A stretch of 64,000 nt of DNA. Source: Brachionus rotundiformis. Its lineage: Eukaryota; Rotifera; Eurotatoria; Ploima; Brachionidae. This document shows positions 1 to 11,700 of the stretch, one piece after another. Within the stretch, counting starts at the first letter, position 1; each line of letters begins with the position of its first letter. The DNA lies in assembly GCA_016802295.1 (NCBI GenBank), contig JAESIW010000090.1, forward strand, positions 969,683 through 1,033,682. The letters are read 5' to 3'. The position numbers were made by a program, and so were the translations under genes. The notes beneath the pieces were generated by a model. The model had not been told where the DNA came from and searched no databases. It worked only from the letters and a program-made list of their open reading frames with translations.

Positions 1-478
1 TTGTTTGTGAATAAACTTGACTCGGTGGCTGATTTGGCTTTTGAAAAGTATTGTTAGATTGTTGAACATGTAAATTTGGTCCATTTGTTAAGTGTGGTAA
101 GCTTTTGTTTAAATTTTGTGGTGGTAAATTTTGAAATAGCGTCGAAGTAGATGGTAATTGATTATTAGAATTGTTAAGTGATAAATTCTGCATTGAGTTA
201 TTCAATGATTGTGATTGTGAAGTGAGCTCTAATGATTTTTTTGACTGAGCAATTAAATTTGAACCGACAAGTGGCTGTGATTGTTGCTGCATAATTGATG
301 GTGAAGCAGAGAGTGAACTGTTTGCGGTAGATAATGAACCATTTGATGGTTTTGGTCCATTGTTCAATAAAGAACTTAACGGTGGTGGTTTCGTAAGTGC
401 CTTGCTTAGAGTAGCTGAGTTTAGAGCCGGTTTGGTCAAAGCCGGATTTTGCCCAGTCGGATTTAACATATCAGTATC
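1..478 (-). CDS. Partial exon of an Asn/Gln/Ser/Pro-rich protein (runs off the window)
   Basis: Reading the minus strand from 478 down to 1 there is one open frame with no stop. It has protein-like but low-complexity composition, rich in Asn, Gln, Ser, Pro and Leu (for example SKALTKPPPLSSLLN and PSIMQQQSQPLVGSN). The frame has no stop before position 1, so the gene continues outside the window. The upstream edge looks like a splice acceptor: a T-rich stretch ending TTTAG lies just before position 478. The first ATG in the frame is at 470-468, so this could be an internal exon or the start of the gene. Such regions occur in adaptor and co-regulator proteins. I do not recognise the family and assign no function. 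Confidence 0.6.
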
Positions 479-2398
479 TAAATATACTTATTTAAGATTA
501 TGATAATGAAATAAAATTGTTTTGGAAATTGTTTAACAGAGTCTAGTTATGAATCCACATCATCATTTTGAAATTTTAAATTAAGTTCACTTAAGACACA
601 ATAAGTTGATATATTTCAATTTTATAACTTATAATATAATTTGTTCGTAGAGTTTACATAAGAAAATTCGCGATTGCAAGTATTTGAGTGCGTGTACAGT
701 TTTATGTTGTTGCAATTAAATTTTGCAATTTGAATCTAAACAAAGTGTTATTGGGTTGTCTCATTTTTTGAACCATCTTATTATGATCAGATTTATTATG
801 GAAAAATTAATATATTTTTTCGGAATAAAAAACTAACTTTCCTAAATACTAAACTAAGTCAAATTTTCAAAATTTTGTTTGAACAAAAAACAATCAAAAT
901 TAAACAAAATTGCTTTTAAAATTTTTAATTAAATAATAGTTTTTGATATAGAATGATTTAGAATCGATCACATAAAATTTTTTTTTAGCAAATAATGAAA
1001 TTAAATATAAACTATTTATTTTTCAAATATAAACTCATAATAGTATACAATTTAAATTTTGTATAATTAAATGTAAAAAAGTAAAAGGCTGTCAAAATAG
1101 TCTGTTTTATGAAAAATAATCAACCTGAATAAAAAATACTAAAATTTTAAAAATTCTATATAACTAAATCTTAAAAAAGGTAAACTATTAGACATATGTT
1201 TTAAAGATTATATATGCATGAAAATTTCAAACCATTTTATTATACTGTTTGACATAAGTGATAAGAGATCACTTATTACAACAAGACTTCGATGTGACCT
1301 CACAGAATGCTCCAACACTTGGTGTTTGCTCTTTAATGTTGACAAATGTTAAGTCATTGATTTCACTATAGCAGGGAAAAGTTGCTACGCTAGTACTGAG
1401 ATGTTTGAAATCCACTCACAGGAGCAGCCTGAGCTTTGTAGAGGAAGATATGTACCTAGAAGTCAAGTAAGGCATAAATTTTAGCTACAGAGATCTGTTC
1501 TGTTCATTCTGTGTCTACCAACTCTCCAAGAGTGTCAATAAGAAGCAACATGATTAATTTCTTCAAACTCAAAAAAGGAATTTTTCAAATAAGTTAAGTG
1601 ATACCTAAATGACCAAATTCTTCACAGATAGAGTAGTTAAGGAATGATATGGTTAATCTTGGGAAGTAAAAGATATACATAAATTCAAAAAAAATATGCA
1701 TCTAGCTGCTTAAGGTATTTCCCAAGCTTTCTCTGCCTTTTGCGCTAGCTTATAATTATAGGAATACTTATTCTTAAGATTAAACAAAATTAATATCTAT
1801 TAATCTTAAAGAATTATTCAATTAAAATTTAAATCATTTTTACTACTATTTTTTGAAAAAAGCGCAATATATCAGTATTACAACAAGATCTCACATTTTA
1901 AATGTTCGTAAAAATCTATTAATGATACCTACTGGAAATCAGTATAAAACAATTTAAAGCTCATTTAATCAGCAAACAACTACAAAAATAAATACTGATA
2001 ATTTTAAAGAATAAGGTTGAACTATAAGGACAATGAGAGCTAAATGCAGGATTCGGTTTACAAAAGCTCAATCTGAGTATTCCGTTTTGAAGAATAAAAT
2101 TAATGAAAAATATAATTAATAGAAACTAGAAAAATTGATATTTTAAATTTCAAATTTTCAGTATAAAAATTATTTTTTTTTAGATAAATTTTCGAAAAAT
2201 CTTTTTTTCTCAACAGTTATATCAGAAAATCAATGTAAAAGCAGTGAAATATTTAAAAAAATTATTTTTGCACATTTTTAATTGGAATTTTAAAGCTTAT
2301 TAATTTAAATCGATCAAGCAAATAAAGATTTTTCAAAATGTTTTCAATAAAAGATTGTCTAAAATTAAAATCATTTTTTATTTATGAAAATATATTTT
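479..2398. other. Intergenic/intronic AT-rich stretch
   Basis: This AT-rich stretch separates the partial exon from the 3' end of VPS8. Apart from the retroelement fragment annotated at about 1.27-1.56 kb I see no sustained coding frame and no recognisable RNA gene. Part of it may be an intron of the partial gene at the window edge. Confidence 0.6.
1270..1560 (+). mobile_element. Decayed LINE (non-LTR retrotransposon) reverse-transcriptase fragment
   Basis: This island is less AT-rich than its surroundings. On the plus strand it reads in one frame as a fragment resembling the segment just after the catalytic FADD motif of LINE reverse transcriptases. The recognisable part is WCLLFNVDKC, then a stop codon, then VIDF, comparable to the family pattern W-x-L-x-FN-x-x-KC-K-V. 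The frame is broken by several stops, so the copy is dead. The assignment rests on one motif and the presence of other LINE scraps in the window. Confidence 0.45.
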
Positions 2399-5300
2399 TC
2401 AAATAAAATTAATCAAATTAGCGGGCGCTAAAGCTAGTTGACTATTTCGTTCTAAACTAGTGCTATGTTCTAGAAGTCCATTTTGCTTCATAATTTTAAA
2501 AATTGAAGAATTTCTGCTACGTAATGATTTTAGTGCATTTATTTGCTCGTCACCAAGATTTAAAAAATGTTCATCTGGAATTTTTTCAGTCTGAGCTTCA
2601 TTGACAGACTTGGAAGTGCTTGGATTTGAATTGTTTAAATTATCATCCAAGAAAAAATCAATACGACTTTCTTTAAAAACTTTTTCTACTTTTTTGTTTT
2701 TGTTTATTTTAATACCATTACTACTCGAATTACATACTGAACATAAATCTGTTGTATCTAAGCACATTTGATGAAAAGAATGTCCACAATGAAAGATTAG
2801 AATTTCCTGGGCCTCAGCATTCGAATCAAGCTGTTTAGAACAACTTTGACAATAATTACTTACACTGGAATAAGATTTTGAACTTATATTTTTAAATGAT
2901 GACATTTTACAATAGACATCATATGAAACTAGGTCGTTTGTCTTGTCAAGCAAAATTTGTTCGTAAGCACAAATTTCCATCATTTTTATCATCAAGTGCT
3001 TTATGTCACCAAAATTGGAAGCTCCATACAAAGGATCGCAAATCATTCGGTCTATTATAGTTGTTAAATTGACATATCCTACCATACTATTGATAATGTA
3101 TGAGCCTAAATTTTTAAAAAAATCTTTGGTCTCTTCAAGTTTGTAAGCACTTGTCTGATTTTCTTGTTCTGGTGATTCAATATTCTCAGCTTGTGATTGG
3201 GGAAACAAGCTCTGTATAGGACGCATGACTTCGTCAAATAAAGAAAACCAAATTTTTTCTTTCATATTATCTTCCAAAGAGCAACTATGTGTTTGGCACA
3301 ATTTAACCATCATAACTAAATGGGCATCAATTTTATGCTTGTTTGTATTCAATTCTAGATCGGTGCAGGTTTTCAAATTTTTTTGTAGCTCTTTAGTAAA
3401 AGAATTCATTTTTTCCAAGTGTAAATTAAACGCTGATTCAATTTGACCAGATTTTTCGAGCAAGTAGGCAAGACCATCAACATGGTGATGTTCTCTACAT
3501 ATTCTGATACATTCATCAATCCGAAATGAATATTCATTTAAGGTGGTTTTTAAAATGTTGATTAAGTTTTCTGGGTCGAATTGGCAAATCAACTCTAAAT
3601 ACATTTCACAATATTCTCCACTAAATTGGCTTATGTAATTTATGTATTTTCGGTTTGTTTTAATTATTTCAAGTATTTCAATTAAACTTTGGAGAAAATT
3701 AAACAAAACTTTGGGATGACTTTTTATACTCATTATTAAGCTTTTTAGGTCTAGATTCAACTCTATCCATAGCAATTGAACTGTTTCGGCTGAATTGGTG
3801 TTTAACATGCGTTCAATAACTTCTGGTTGTGATATTTTTTCATTAAGCTTTTTTAATTGAACGTCTCGAGGTTCGCTGATGGTCGATCTTCTACCCAAAC
3901 TTGACCTGTGCGATGATTCAATTTGTTCAAAGAGTATTTTTAAGATTCCACGAATTAGATCAAAAACTTGGACTTTACGTTCTTCTGGAACATCATCATT
4001 CAAATAACAATCTATTATTTCAGAATATTCCGATTTAAATTCATATAATATTTCACAAGCTCGGTAAAATTTGGCTCTTTTACACAAACTTAACAGACGT
4101 TCTAAATCAAAGCGTTCTAGTAGTTGAATTGATACTGAATTTAGAAGAGCTATTAGCGTTTGCTCACGTTCTTCTTGTCTATTTAGTTCTTCTATGTTGC
4201 ACAAATATTCAATCATCTTTATTAAATTGTTTTTTAATAGAATTTAAAAATTTCACATATTTTAATTTGAAAATTAGTATAGAAAATATAGAAAAAAATG
4301 CTAAAATGAGATTTACTAGTTTTATTAAATAAAAAATATTATTTTCTAATAAATTTTTAATCAAATAAATTATTTTTTTTAAAATAAGGTCCTTTTTAAG
4401 TTACTTAAATATTTGCCTAAGAATTTCGTTTAGGCTGATTGTTGTATTTTAAGAATTTTTTAAAAATTAATTTCAAAAATCTGTGAATCAGCTTATAATA
4501 GTAATTAGTTTATAATAATTATCAATGGCCTATGATTTTTAGATCGATTTCCTTAACCAAGTGTCTAAATCTATTTAGTAATTAAATGCAAGCGTCAAGT
4601 TAAAAGTGTATTTGCGAAAGCGATTAGAGTTCTTGGAATGCTAAAACGGAGACTTAAAAACAGAGAGGAGAAGCTGTGAATAAGACTGTATAGATCGATG
4701 ATAGGACCTCATCTGGACTATGCAGTGCAAACTTGGAATCCAAGTATGAAAAAATATGTGAATATGTTAGAGAACTGGCAACAAAAATCCGTGTTTCGCT
4801 AAGAAGTATGTCGTATGAATTGAGACTGGCTAGAGTGGCTTTGGCAAAGTGGCAAGGTTGAGTGAAAGAAGGCGAGAAGAAGCGACTTGATTGAAATGCA
4901 TAAATTAGTAATTAAATACCTTGATTAAATAGCAATTTTTAGGCATGATCATTTTAATTTGCTAATACTAGCACAATTTATACTAAATTAAATAATTTTA
5001 AGCAAATTCGATCATATAATATCATGTCATATTAAAAAAACTCTCTACAACTAAACAAAAAGAAAAAGTAATTGAAAATTGTTTCATTAAAAATTTGATT
5101 GAAAAAATAAGATCAACTTTACGTGATTTTTAACTTTTGTAATCGTTTATTTTACTTTTTTTGATCTTCAATGCTTTATTAAAATTACACATTCCTACCA
5201 TTTTTAACTTATTAATATGTGAAAATTAAATTTATTCTATCATGAATAACTTATCTTATTTTTTTTGAATTTAGGGTAGAGTAATAATTAAATATATTTA

Positions 5301-7869
5301 CTTGTACAAATACTTTATCATCAACTTTTATATTGTTGTTTTTGTTAGCTAACTGTCTGGCTAAAAACATAAATAAATGTCCCAATACATGATTATTAAT
5401 ATACGATTTGGTGCTCAAATCGTTTTGTTTTAAACACATTTCAATCAATATATCAATTAAATGTTGCTTTTTGTCAAGACCAATTACTGCCTCAAAACTT
5501 GGCTCGTTTAAACTCATTGTGATTACGTTTAAAAAGTCCATTACGTCATAGTTTAGAAAAATTCTCAATATCGGAAATTCAATAGAATCCATTTGACCAT
5601 TATCTTTAAGCATTTCGTCAATCATATTATTGTGCCTGGAAGTCAAATATCCAAACATAGTTCTTCTAACATTATCGCACAAATCTAAATCTTCAATCAT
5701 GCCATATGGATAGCCTTGTCCACAGAGACAACAATGCAAATAAACTAACAATTTATTGCCAAAGACTGTGACGCTTTTTTCCGCGTTTAATTTACTCGTA
5801 TCATTTCTCAACAATTCTAGTGGATTCATTTGCTTAAGGACATCCTCAAACGGAGTAATATAATCACTCAATGCTTTGTTAAACAGATAAATATAGGCAT
5901 CAGTAAGCGAATACTTTTTACAGGTCTGTATTACATCATGAAAGTCAATGTTCGATATATTGAAATGTAAAAGACACTTTTCCAAATTGGACAATAATCT
6001 AGGATGATTTTTGTAATATTTGATTATTTTTTTTACAATCAAAGGTGGTATCTCGCCTAATTGGTTGTTGATCAGTGCATCTTCCAAGCTTTCATAAAAC
6101 ATTCCCTCGAATACCGAATCATAGGTAATCAAGTCATAAACATTGTTGAATAAAATATCCTGTCTTTCTATTTGAGTACAAACAGAGACCAATTTTTGGC
6201 TTGCTTTTGAGTAATGTTGCTCGAGTTGTTCCAAAGAACCGTGAGTAGGACATGTCTTAATTGAAGAGTTTACGTACAATTGAAGAATGTCAACTATTTT
6301 CTCGTATATTTTTTCTTTTCTAGATATGGTGTCATTTGGCAACCCGATAAGCGCTTTGGTATCACCACGGTACATTGAAACAGCCAAATTTAATGCCAAG
6401 TCTAGGTTATTCTCGTTTAGAAAATCATCAATACGAGCCGACCAATTTTGCAGACTAAATAATGCTATTGAGTCAGTGCCCAGTATAAACAGTTGTCCCA
6501 GAAAAGTTCTAAAACTTTGATAGCATGAATTTTCACCGGCGTATGCCAGTGCTTCCGATACATAGCCACCCGTTGATAAAGACTTAAAAAATGAGGAATT
6601 ATATACCAAATTGACATTTATACTTATGCATTGTAATTCTTCATTACTTTTTATGTCCACAATGTGAATTTTTTCACTCTGATCCAAAATTGCTATGGTT
6701 TTTGCATTTAACCAGGAAAAATTAAGAATCTTGAATGAAAAATCGCTTTTTTTGGAGTAGATTACCCGAAATTTTTTTCCCAAATCATCGTTTGAGTCAA
6801 AAAAATAGTTTAATTGAAAAAAATGAATGGACGAATCTCTGGCACATGTAAGCATTGGTGAAATATAGCGTTTATTCTCATCTGATTGCAAGATTACCAA
6901 TTGCCAGTTAAGTATTGGCAAATATTTTAGCTGACTGTTCAAAGGAAATGTAAACAAAACAGTTAGTTTAGGTTTGAGAGAGACAATAAATATTTTGGTA
7001 AAGCTGGCCATAGCAAGAAATGAGTATTTGAAAAGGAGACTGTTTAAATGATCAAGATTATTTTTAACAGAGCTTTGTGTACCTAGTTTTTCTAGAAGTG
7101 TTTCGGCAAATTTTTCAAATCGTAATGGTTCTATATGGCAAACTTCACCACGGCTTCCGGAAAATAAGCATTGAGAATCGGCTGAGCGAACACCCATTAC
7201 TCTTTTAAACTCAAGCATGAATACAGAACCTCCTGAGTCCGAGAAGACCGCTACTTTTGGATTATCGGTAAATTTTAAATTTAAAACTGGATTTCCAACA
7301 GGATGAGCATCGGCTATTTTGCGAAGAAGTTTACCATTTACATCATACATCAGAATAAGCCCTGACGAGTCTCCGACAAGTAGTCGATCACATGAATTAT
7401 TCAGAGATAGAGCGCTAATGGCATCTTTTGACTCGCTAGTTATGTAAAGCTTGAGGATTTGGTTTGAATCAAAAAGCAAAACTAAGCCTCTTGATGTTCC
7501 AATGGCTATCAAAGATGAAATCTCAATAGCTGTTGGTAGTCCTGCATCTGAACGATCAATTGCTGTTTTGAGTTGAGTTGATACCTGTTTTAGATGAGTT
7601 TGCTTACAAACTATACCATTTTTTTCTATCAAATGTTGGAAATTGAGCGAGCTTGATCGGGATTTTTGGTCGATATTGACTTTGTTCAACGATTGAGTGA
7701 GGCTTTTTAGAATTTCGTCGTCGTCCGAATCATCATCCTCGTTAAGGATACTTTCAATTGTCGGTTCTTCAACTTTTATTTGCTGGGACTCGAGGAAAAG
7801 CTCGAAATTGTTCTCTGCTTCAAGTAATTCATCGTCTAAATCATCCAAATTTATAGATATATTTTCCAT
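2399..7869 (-). CDS. VPS8: Vacuolar protein sorting-associated protein 8 (CORVET subunit)
   Basis: VPS8 is the CORVET-specific tethering subunit, acting in Rab5-dependent early endosome fusion. The CDS is complement(join(2399..4216,5302..7869)), 1461 aa, close to the roughly 1430 aa of animal VPS8. The first exon has an acidic start, then the WD-repeat propeller with family landmarks (IAIGTSRGLVLLFD, FSDSGGSVF, KRVMGVRSADS), then a helical clathrin-heavy-chain-like region. The second exon continues the alpha-solenoid and ends with a C-terminal RING-like finger (residue pattern CQSC...HCGHSFHQMC...CSVC). The join is supported by donor CAA|GTAAAT and acceptor AAAG|ATGATT, which restore the family sequence KVFVQ-MIEYLC with no gap. 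The 1085-nt intron is much longer than most here and carries a LINE fragment. An AG lies directly before the start ATG. LTO1 is transcribed divergently 439 bp away. Confidence 0.93.
4590..4915 (+). mobile_element. LINE 3'-end fragment inside the VPS8 intron
   Basis: On the plus strand, antisense to VPS8, this stretch encodes in closely spaced frames RVLGMLKRRLKNREEKL, then LYRSMIGPHLDYAVQTWNPS, and later SDLIEMHKLV. These match the post-catalytic region of LINE reverse transcriptases (family pattern Y-x-x-[ML]-[IV]-x-PHL-x-YA-x-Q-x-W-x-P, later R-x-DLI-x-M-[FY]-K). Stops and frame changes show it is an old truncated insertion. It accounts for about 0.3 kb of the 1.1-kb intron and for its slightly higher GC. 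Confidence 0.75.
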
Positions 7870-8308
7870 CTTTTTATATAATTATGCAAAATTAAATAAA
7901 AAATGAATTTTTTTTAATTAGCATCTGAGTCACGGGTCTTAAAAATTTAAATTAATTTTAAATAGATAATTTGGTTTTTATCAATCTAAAAACATAAAGT
8001 TTTCTCAAAAACTCGAAAAAAAATTTTTTAATAGAATCATTTTACAATATTTTACCAAAAGAATTGTAATTTAAGCTATTTTGGATAAAAACAAACAAAC
8101 TTTATATTTATTTGAAAAATTACAAATCTTAGTACTACACTGATATTTTTTAAAATTAAAAAATAAATATATTAAAAACAATTTAAAACGGTTTAAAATT
8201 ATTTAATTAAATATTTTGATAATATAAAGACAGTAAGACAAACACGTTGCAACTAATAATAATTTATTTAAATTATTTATTATATTTTCAAATTTAGAAT
8301 ATCTAAAA
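7870..8308. promoter_or_regulatory. Divergent intergenic region between VPS8 and LTO1
   Basis: 439 bp of AT-rich sequence lies between two divergently oriented start codons, so it must hold the 5' flanks of both genes. I cannot point to a specific promoter element. On the VPS8 side an AG sits immediately before the ATG. On the LTO1 side TTTAG lies 11 nt before the ATG. Either could be an acceptor for a 5'-UTR intron or a trans-spliced leader. Confidence 0.4.
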
Positions 8309-8692
8309 ATGGACGATCCATTCGAAGCAATTTCAAATCTTAATACGGACAGCTATAATAGTGGATTTAAAGAAGGAGTATTAAATGGCAAAAAAGTCGC
8401 GTTGACTCAAGGTTTTAAAATAGGCATACAAACCTCGTTTAAAATAACCAAAGATATTGGAAATATACATGCAACATGTTCTTTATACAAAAATCAGACC
8501 AATAATGAAAAGATCTCCAAACTGGCTATTCATATTTGTGACTTAATTGACAATTTTGAATACTCGAACTGTCATAGTGATAATTTTGAATCTAGTATTA
8601 ATTTAATAAAGGACAAATTTAAACAATTTTGTTCCCTTACTAATATTAAAAGTGGAAATTTAAAAACTAATCAAAATCATTTAACTTTTTAG
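8309..8692 (+). CDS. LTO1: LTO1/ORAOV1 adaptor for ABCE1 Fe-S cluster maturation
   Basis: A single-exon gene of 127 aa, the usual size for the family (human about 137 aa). It shows the DDPFEAI start, the deca-GX3-like region (YNSGFKEGVLNGKKVALTQG) and the conserved C-terminal part KDKFKQFCSLTNI ending in HLTF, very close to the animal LTO1 C terminus. LTO1, together with YAE1, recruits the cytosolic iron-sulphur assembly machinery to the ribosome-recycling ATPase ABCE1. Here the C-terminal residue is Phe, whereas the known cytosolic Fe-S targeting tail ends in an aromatic residue, usually Trp or Phe. The stop lies only 21 bp from the end of the convergent tetraspanin-like gene, so the two transcripts probably overlap at their 3' ends. 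Confidence 0.88.
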   Translation: MDDPFEAISNLNTDSYNSGFKEGVLNGKKVALTQGFKIGIQTSFKITKDIGNIHATCSLYKNQTNNEKISKLAIHICDLIDNFEYSNCHSDNFESSINLIKDKFKQFCSLTNIKSGNLKTNQNHLTF

Positions 8693-8713
8693 ATAATTTA
8701 TTTAATAAAAAAA

Positions 8714-9387
8714 TTATGAAGCAGTTTTATCTTGTATGTTTTTTTCACACAAAAAATTAGTAAAATAATTTGATAGATTACAATTTAGAACAGTTATCAA
8801 ACATCCAATGTACTAAAATAATTTTTGAAAAATAAATCATATTTTAAAAAAATAAATTAATTATATCTTACAGAAAAATACTTTGTCCATTTACTTATGC
8901 TTTCCAAATACTTGCTAGGATGTATTAGACATGGGTTTGAAAAGAATGAGACCAGTTCATGGCAGCATTTGTTGTATTTCAAAAGCTGGGACTCGACTAT
9001 TTCTGAGTTTATTTTTGTAAAATTCCAGTAAAATATAAGATAAATAAATAGAAGAAAAGTAATAAGAATAGTGAATGTTGTAAATGCTTCAATTTCGTTT
9101 CCTTTTTGTCCAAAAATAATCAATAATTTAATAAAATTAAGACTTATTATTAGTATTCCAATTAATTTTACTATAAAGTAATAAAAAATTATAATTAAAT
9201 TTTATTAGTAAAATTATGGATTTATTTTACTTTTTGTTAAATAGTCGTACTGAATGGGAAGCAGTCCAACTTTATAGAATTCGTTTTGAATTTGGGTAGA
9301 TATTACCTCAAAAAAAATCCAAACAGAGATATTGAATAAAATTGTCATGCATAGAAAAGATACAACTAAAACTTTTGTGGTTAACAT
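8714..9387 (-). CDS. Tetraspanin-like small membrane protein
   Basis: CDS complement(join(8714..8812,8872..9170,9231..9387)), 184 aa. It was assembled by hand from GT..AG introns of 60 and 59 nt with matching phases. Exon 1 gives an N-terminal hydrophobic segment (about residues 6-28). Exon 2 gives two more hydrophobic segments (about 54-72 and 79-98). A loop follows with a CC pair (KYNKCCHEL) and another Cys (NPCLIHP), as in the large extracellular loop of tetraspanins, but without the classical CCG. The last exon encodes 32 residues that are only weakly hydrophobic, so the fourth membrane segment of a true tetraspanin is doubtful. It is shorter than the 248-aa tetraspanin at 26.7 kb. The function is unknown. 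It could be a divergent or degenerating tetraspanin. Confidence 0.6.
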
Positions 9388-9644
9388 TTCTCAAATTTTA
9401 AGAATTTAAATATTTTATATATTTGGCTATGATAAATCAAAGCCTTAGGGCTGGGTGTCAAGCTCTAATTCGTTTATGGATCATGATTACATGAATTCCA
9501 AATTTTTTAATAATTTATTAATCGCGAACTCTAATGATATATGTTCGTGAAATTAAATTTATTTTTGGGATTAAACTATTATGGAAAATTGAATATCTTT
9601 CTATAATTGAGACATTTTATTTTGTAAAAGAAATTTAATTTAGA

Positions 9645-10475
9645 TTAAATTGGTTCATTTTTAATGTCTAAATCAACAAGTCGACTAATGAATTCATCAT
9701 TTGTAATGTTTAATTTAACCAAATTTTGTTGATTTTTACAAAATAAATTTTCTTTTAATCGATTTGAATTTTGGTCATGTTGATTGCAATATTCCAAATT
9801 GATCCAATTTTGCTCAGGTTCGGTGGCTACCTTGTTTGTATTGTTAGAATACTTCATTGTTACTAATTCTGCTTTTTCTAATTCATTTTCTAAATCATCT
9901 TCTGTATCAACCTCTGGTTCAGTTGTGTCCTTAGAATCCTTTAGATCTTTGGTCTTTTTCTCTACCAGATCAAAATAGTCAAAGCTAGGTTTCATTTGAA
10001 GAATTGCCTGAATAGGATTTAAGTGCAATTTATTTTCTTTTAACAAACCTAAATGATAAAGACGGTTCATTTGACCCAATGTGGCGTTTGTCGAGCTCAA
10101 AATTTGTTTGTCCATTAGATTTGATTTGTAATAGCGTGACTGGTCCTGTTTTGTGCGAGAATTAGTCTTTGGTTGAATTGTTTGCTTTCCATCAACATTC
10201 AATGCAAATTGTTCACCTTTTGCTTTTGAATAGTTATCATTTTGAGTGTCCAACTCTACATCCATTTCAATTTTATTAATTTTTGGTTTTATTTTTACCG
10301 CCAAAATATTTGAATCATCATAAGTTCTGTCTTGCGGACGTATAGGATATTGAAGAATGTATAATTTATTCTCTAAAGATTTGCTCAGGTAAACGTCTAT
10401 TTCCTGAACAATAGGGTCGTCATCTTGGTCGTCTTGGTCATATTCTTTTTTTTCTTGTTTTATTTCAAAATCCAT
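9645..10475 (-). CDS. POLR3E: RNA polymerase III subunit RPC5 (short, Rpc37-like form)
   Basis: Single exon, 276 aa. The N-terminal part carries clear RPC5 landmarks: DDPIVQEIDVYLSKSLENKL, LQYPIRP, KGEQFALNVDG, and later LHLNPIQAILQMKPSFDYFD. This is the Sin-like domain that dimerises with RPC4/Rpc53 in the TFIIF-like part of Pol III and works in initiation, termination and reinitiation. Vertebrate RPC5 is about 700 aa with a long C-terminal winged-helix extension. This gene stops after the conserved core, at a length like yeast Rpc37 (about 280 aa). The middle is acidic and Asp/Glu-rich. No downstream exon is evident before the tetraspanin-like gene 257 bp away. Confidence 0.88.
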   Translation of the reverse strand: MDFEIKQEKKEYDQDDQDDDPIVQEIDVYLSKSLENKLYILQYPIRPQDRTYDDSNILAVKIKPKINKIEMDVELDTQNDNYSKAKGEQFALNVDGKQTIQPKTNSRTKQDQSRYYKSNLMDKQILSSTNATLGQMNRLYHLGLLKENKLHLNPIQAILQMKPSFDYFDLVEKKTKDLKDSKDTTEPEVDTEDDLENELEKAELVTMKYSNNTNKVATEPEQNWINLEYCNQHDQNSNRLKENLFCKNQQNLVKLNITNDEFISRLVDLDIKNEPI

Positions 10476-11700
10476 TTTATTTTTTATAATTTTAAATTTT
10501 ATTATTATTATTATTGACTGTTTAAATTCAAAATTTAGATAACATTATTTCAATTTTTATTAAAATGATGACTAATTTATAGGATAGAAAAGTAAACTTG
10601 AAAAAAATGTTAAATGTTTACTTTTTCTAAATAAATTTGAGTACAAAGTTATATTAAAAATTATATTTTCATCAACAAATACTTCTGTAAAAAATAAATA
10701 TAGAACTTATGTAGTGTTGAAGTAAAAATTTTAGATAAACAGTAAAATTTAATTGGGATTCTAAAAAAAATTATATGTCGTTATTAACGCGTTTTAACTT
10801 AATAATAAACGACATCAATTATTACTTAAAATTGATTATCAGATATCAAAATAAAATTTTATATGATACGATAATTTATTTTAAAAAAACGATATGAGTC
10901 AATATTTTTTTAAGATTATTATTTGTATACAAAATATTTTCGTAATTTTAATTATTATTGTAGATCGAAAAGTTTATTATCTATGATAAAAAATAATCAA
11001 ATATTTCGAAATATTCAATACAAGGTTTTATGATTTAAAATTTTGAGATTGAGAAAGAGTTTTTAAAATAAAATTTTACAATTCATAATTTATTAGTAAA
11101 AAATAATTTACGAGCATAGTTAATTAATTTTTAAACTGAAATAAAATAAAAATCTAAAAAAAATGCTATTTTTGTCTGAAAATGTAATTTCTTTAATTGT
11201 TAATTTTGAAATAAATTTAGTCAAATGAGGGGAATATTATTCTGATTGAGTAAACACTTTTGCCATCAGATATTTTAAGACAATAATGCAGTCAATTTAG
11301 ATGAGCAAAAATCTATTAAACAGATTGGAAGTTTTTTAAACGCTTGATCGAGTTTAGAAGATCGACAAAATAAACATATCAAAAAACTTAATCAAAAACA
11401 TTTTCCCGAATCTGACTAGATTTATAAAATTATAATAATAAATTAAAACCTTTTTTTAATATAAATTAATTCAAACAAATAGAAAATCCATAAGGTAAAA
11501 TTTCTATTCAAAATATTCACATACTCTCAAACTAGTTAGCATTGATATTCGATGTCATGTCCTAATTACATACACAATCTCGCCAATGTTTATCCTATTC
11601 ATTTATTTAACCCAGTCGTTTCATAATTTCTCTTTTGCTCATTACTCATCTCTATTTAAGATAAATCGAATCTCGGTCTTGTGATCTGATAAGAAAAATT
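10476..11700. other. Intergenic, AT-rich, with an imperfect palindrome
   Basis: This lies between the divergent POLR3E and cortactin start codons and contains the 5' flanks of both. No coding frame is visible. At about 10775-10815 ATGTCGTTATTAA is followed closely by TTAATAATAAACGACAT, an imperfect inverted repeat around ACGCG. The last 200 bp before cortactin are richer in C (cctattcatttatttaacc-like sequence), consistent with a 5' UTR or promoter. Confidence 0.45.
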
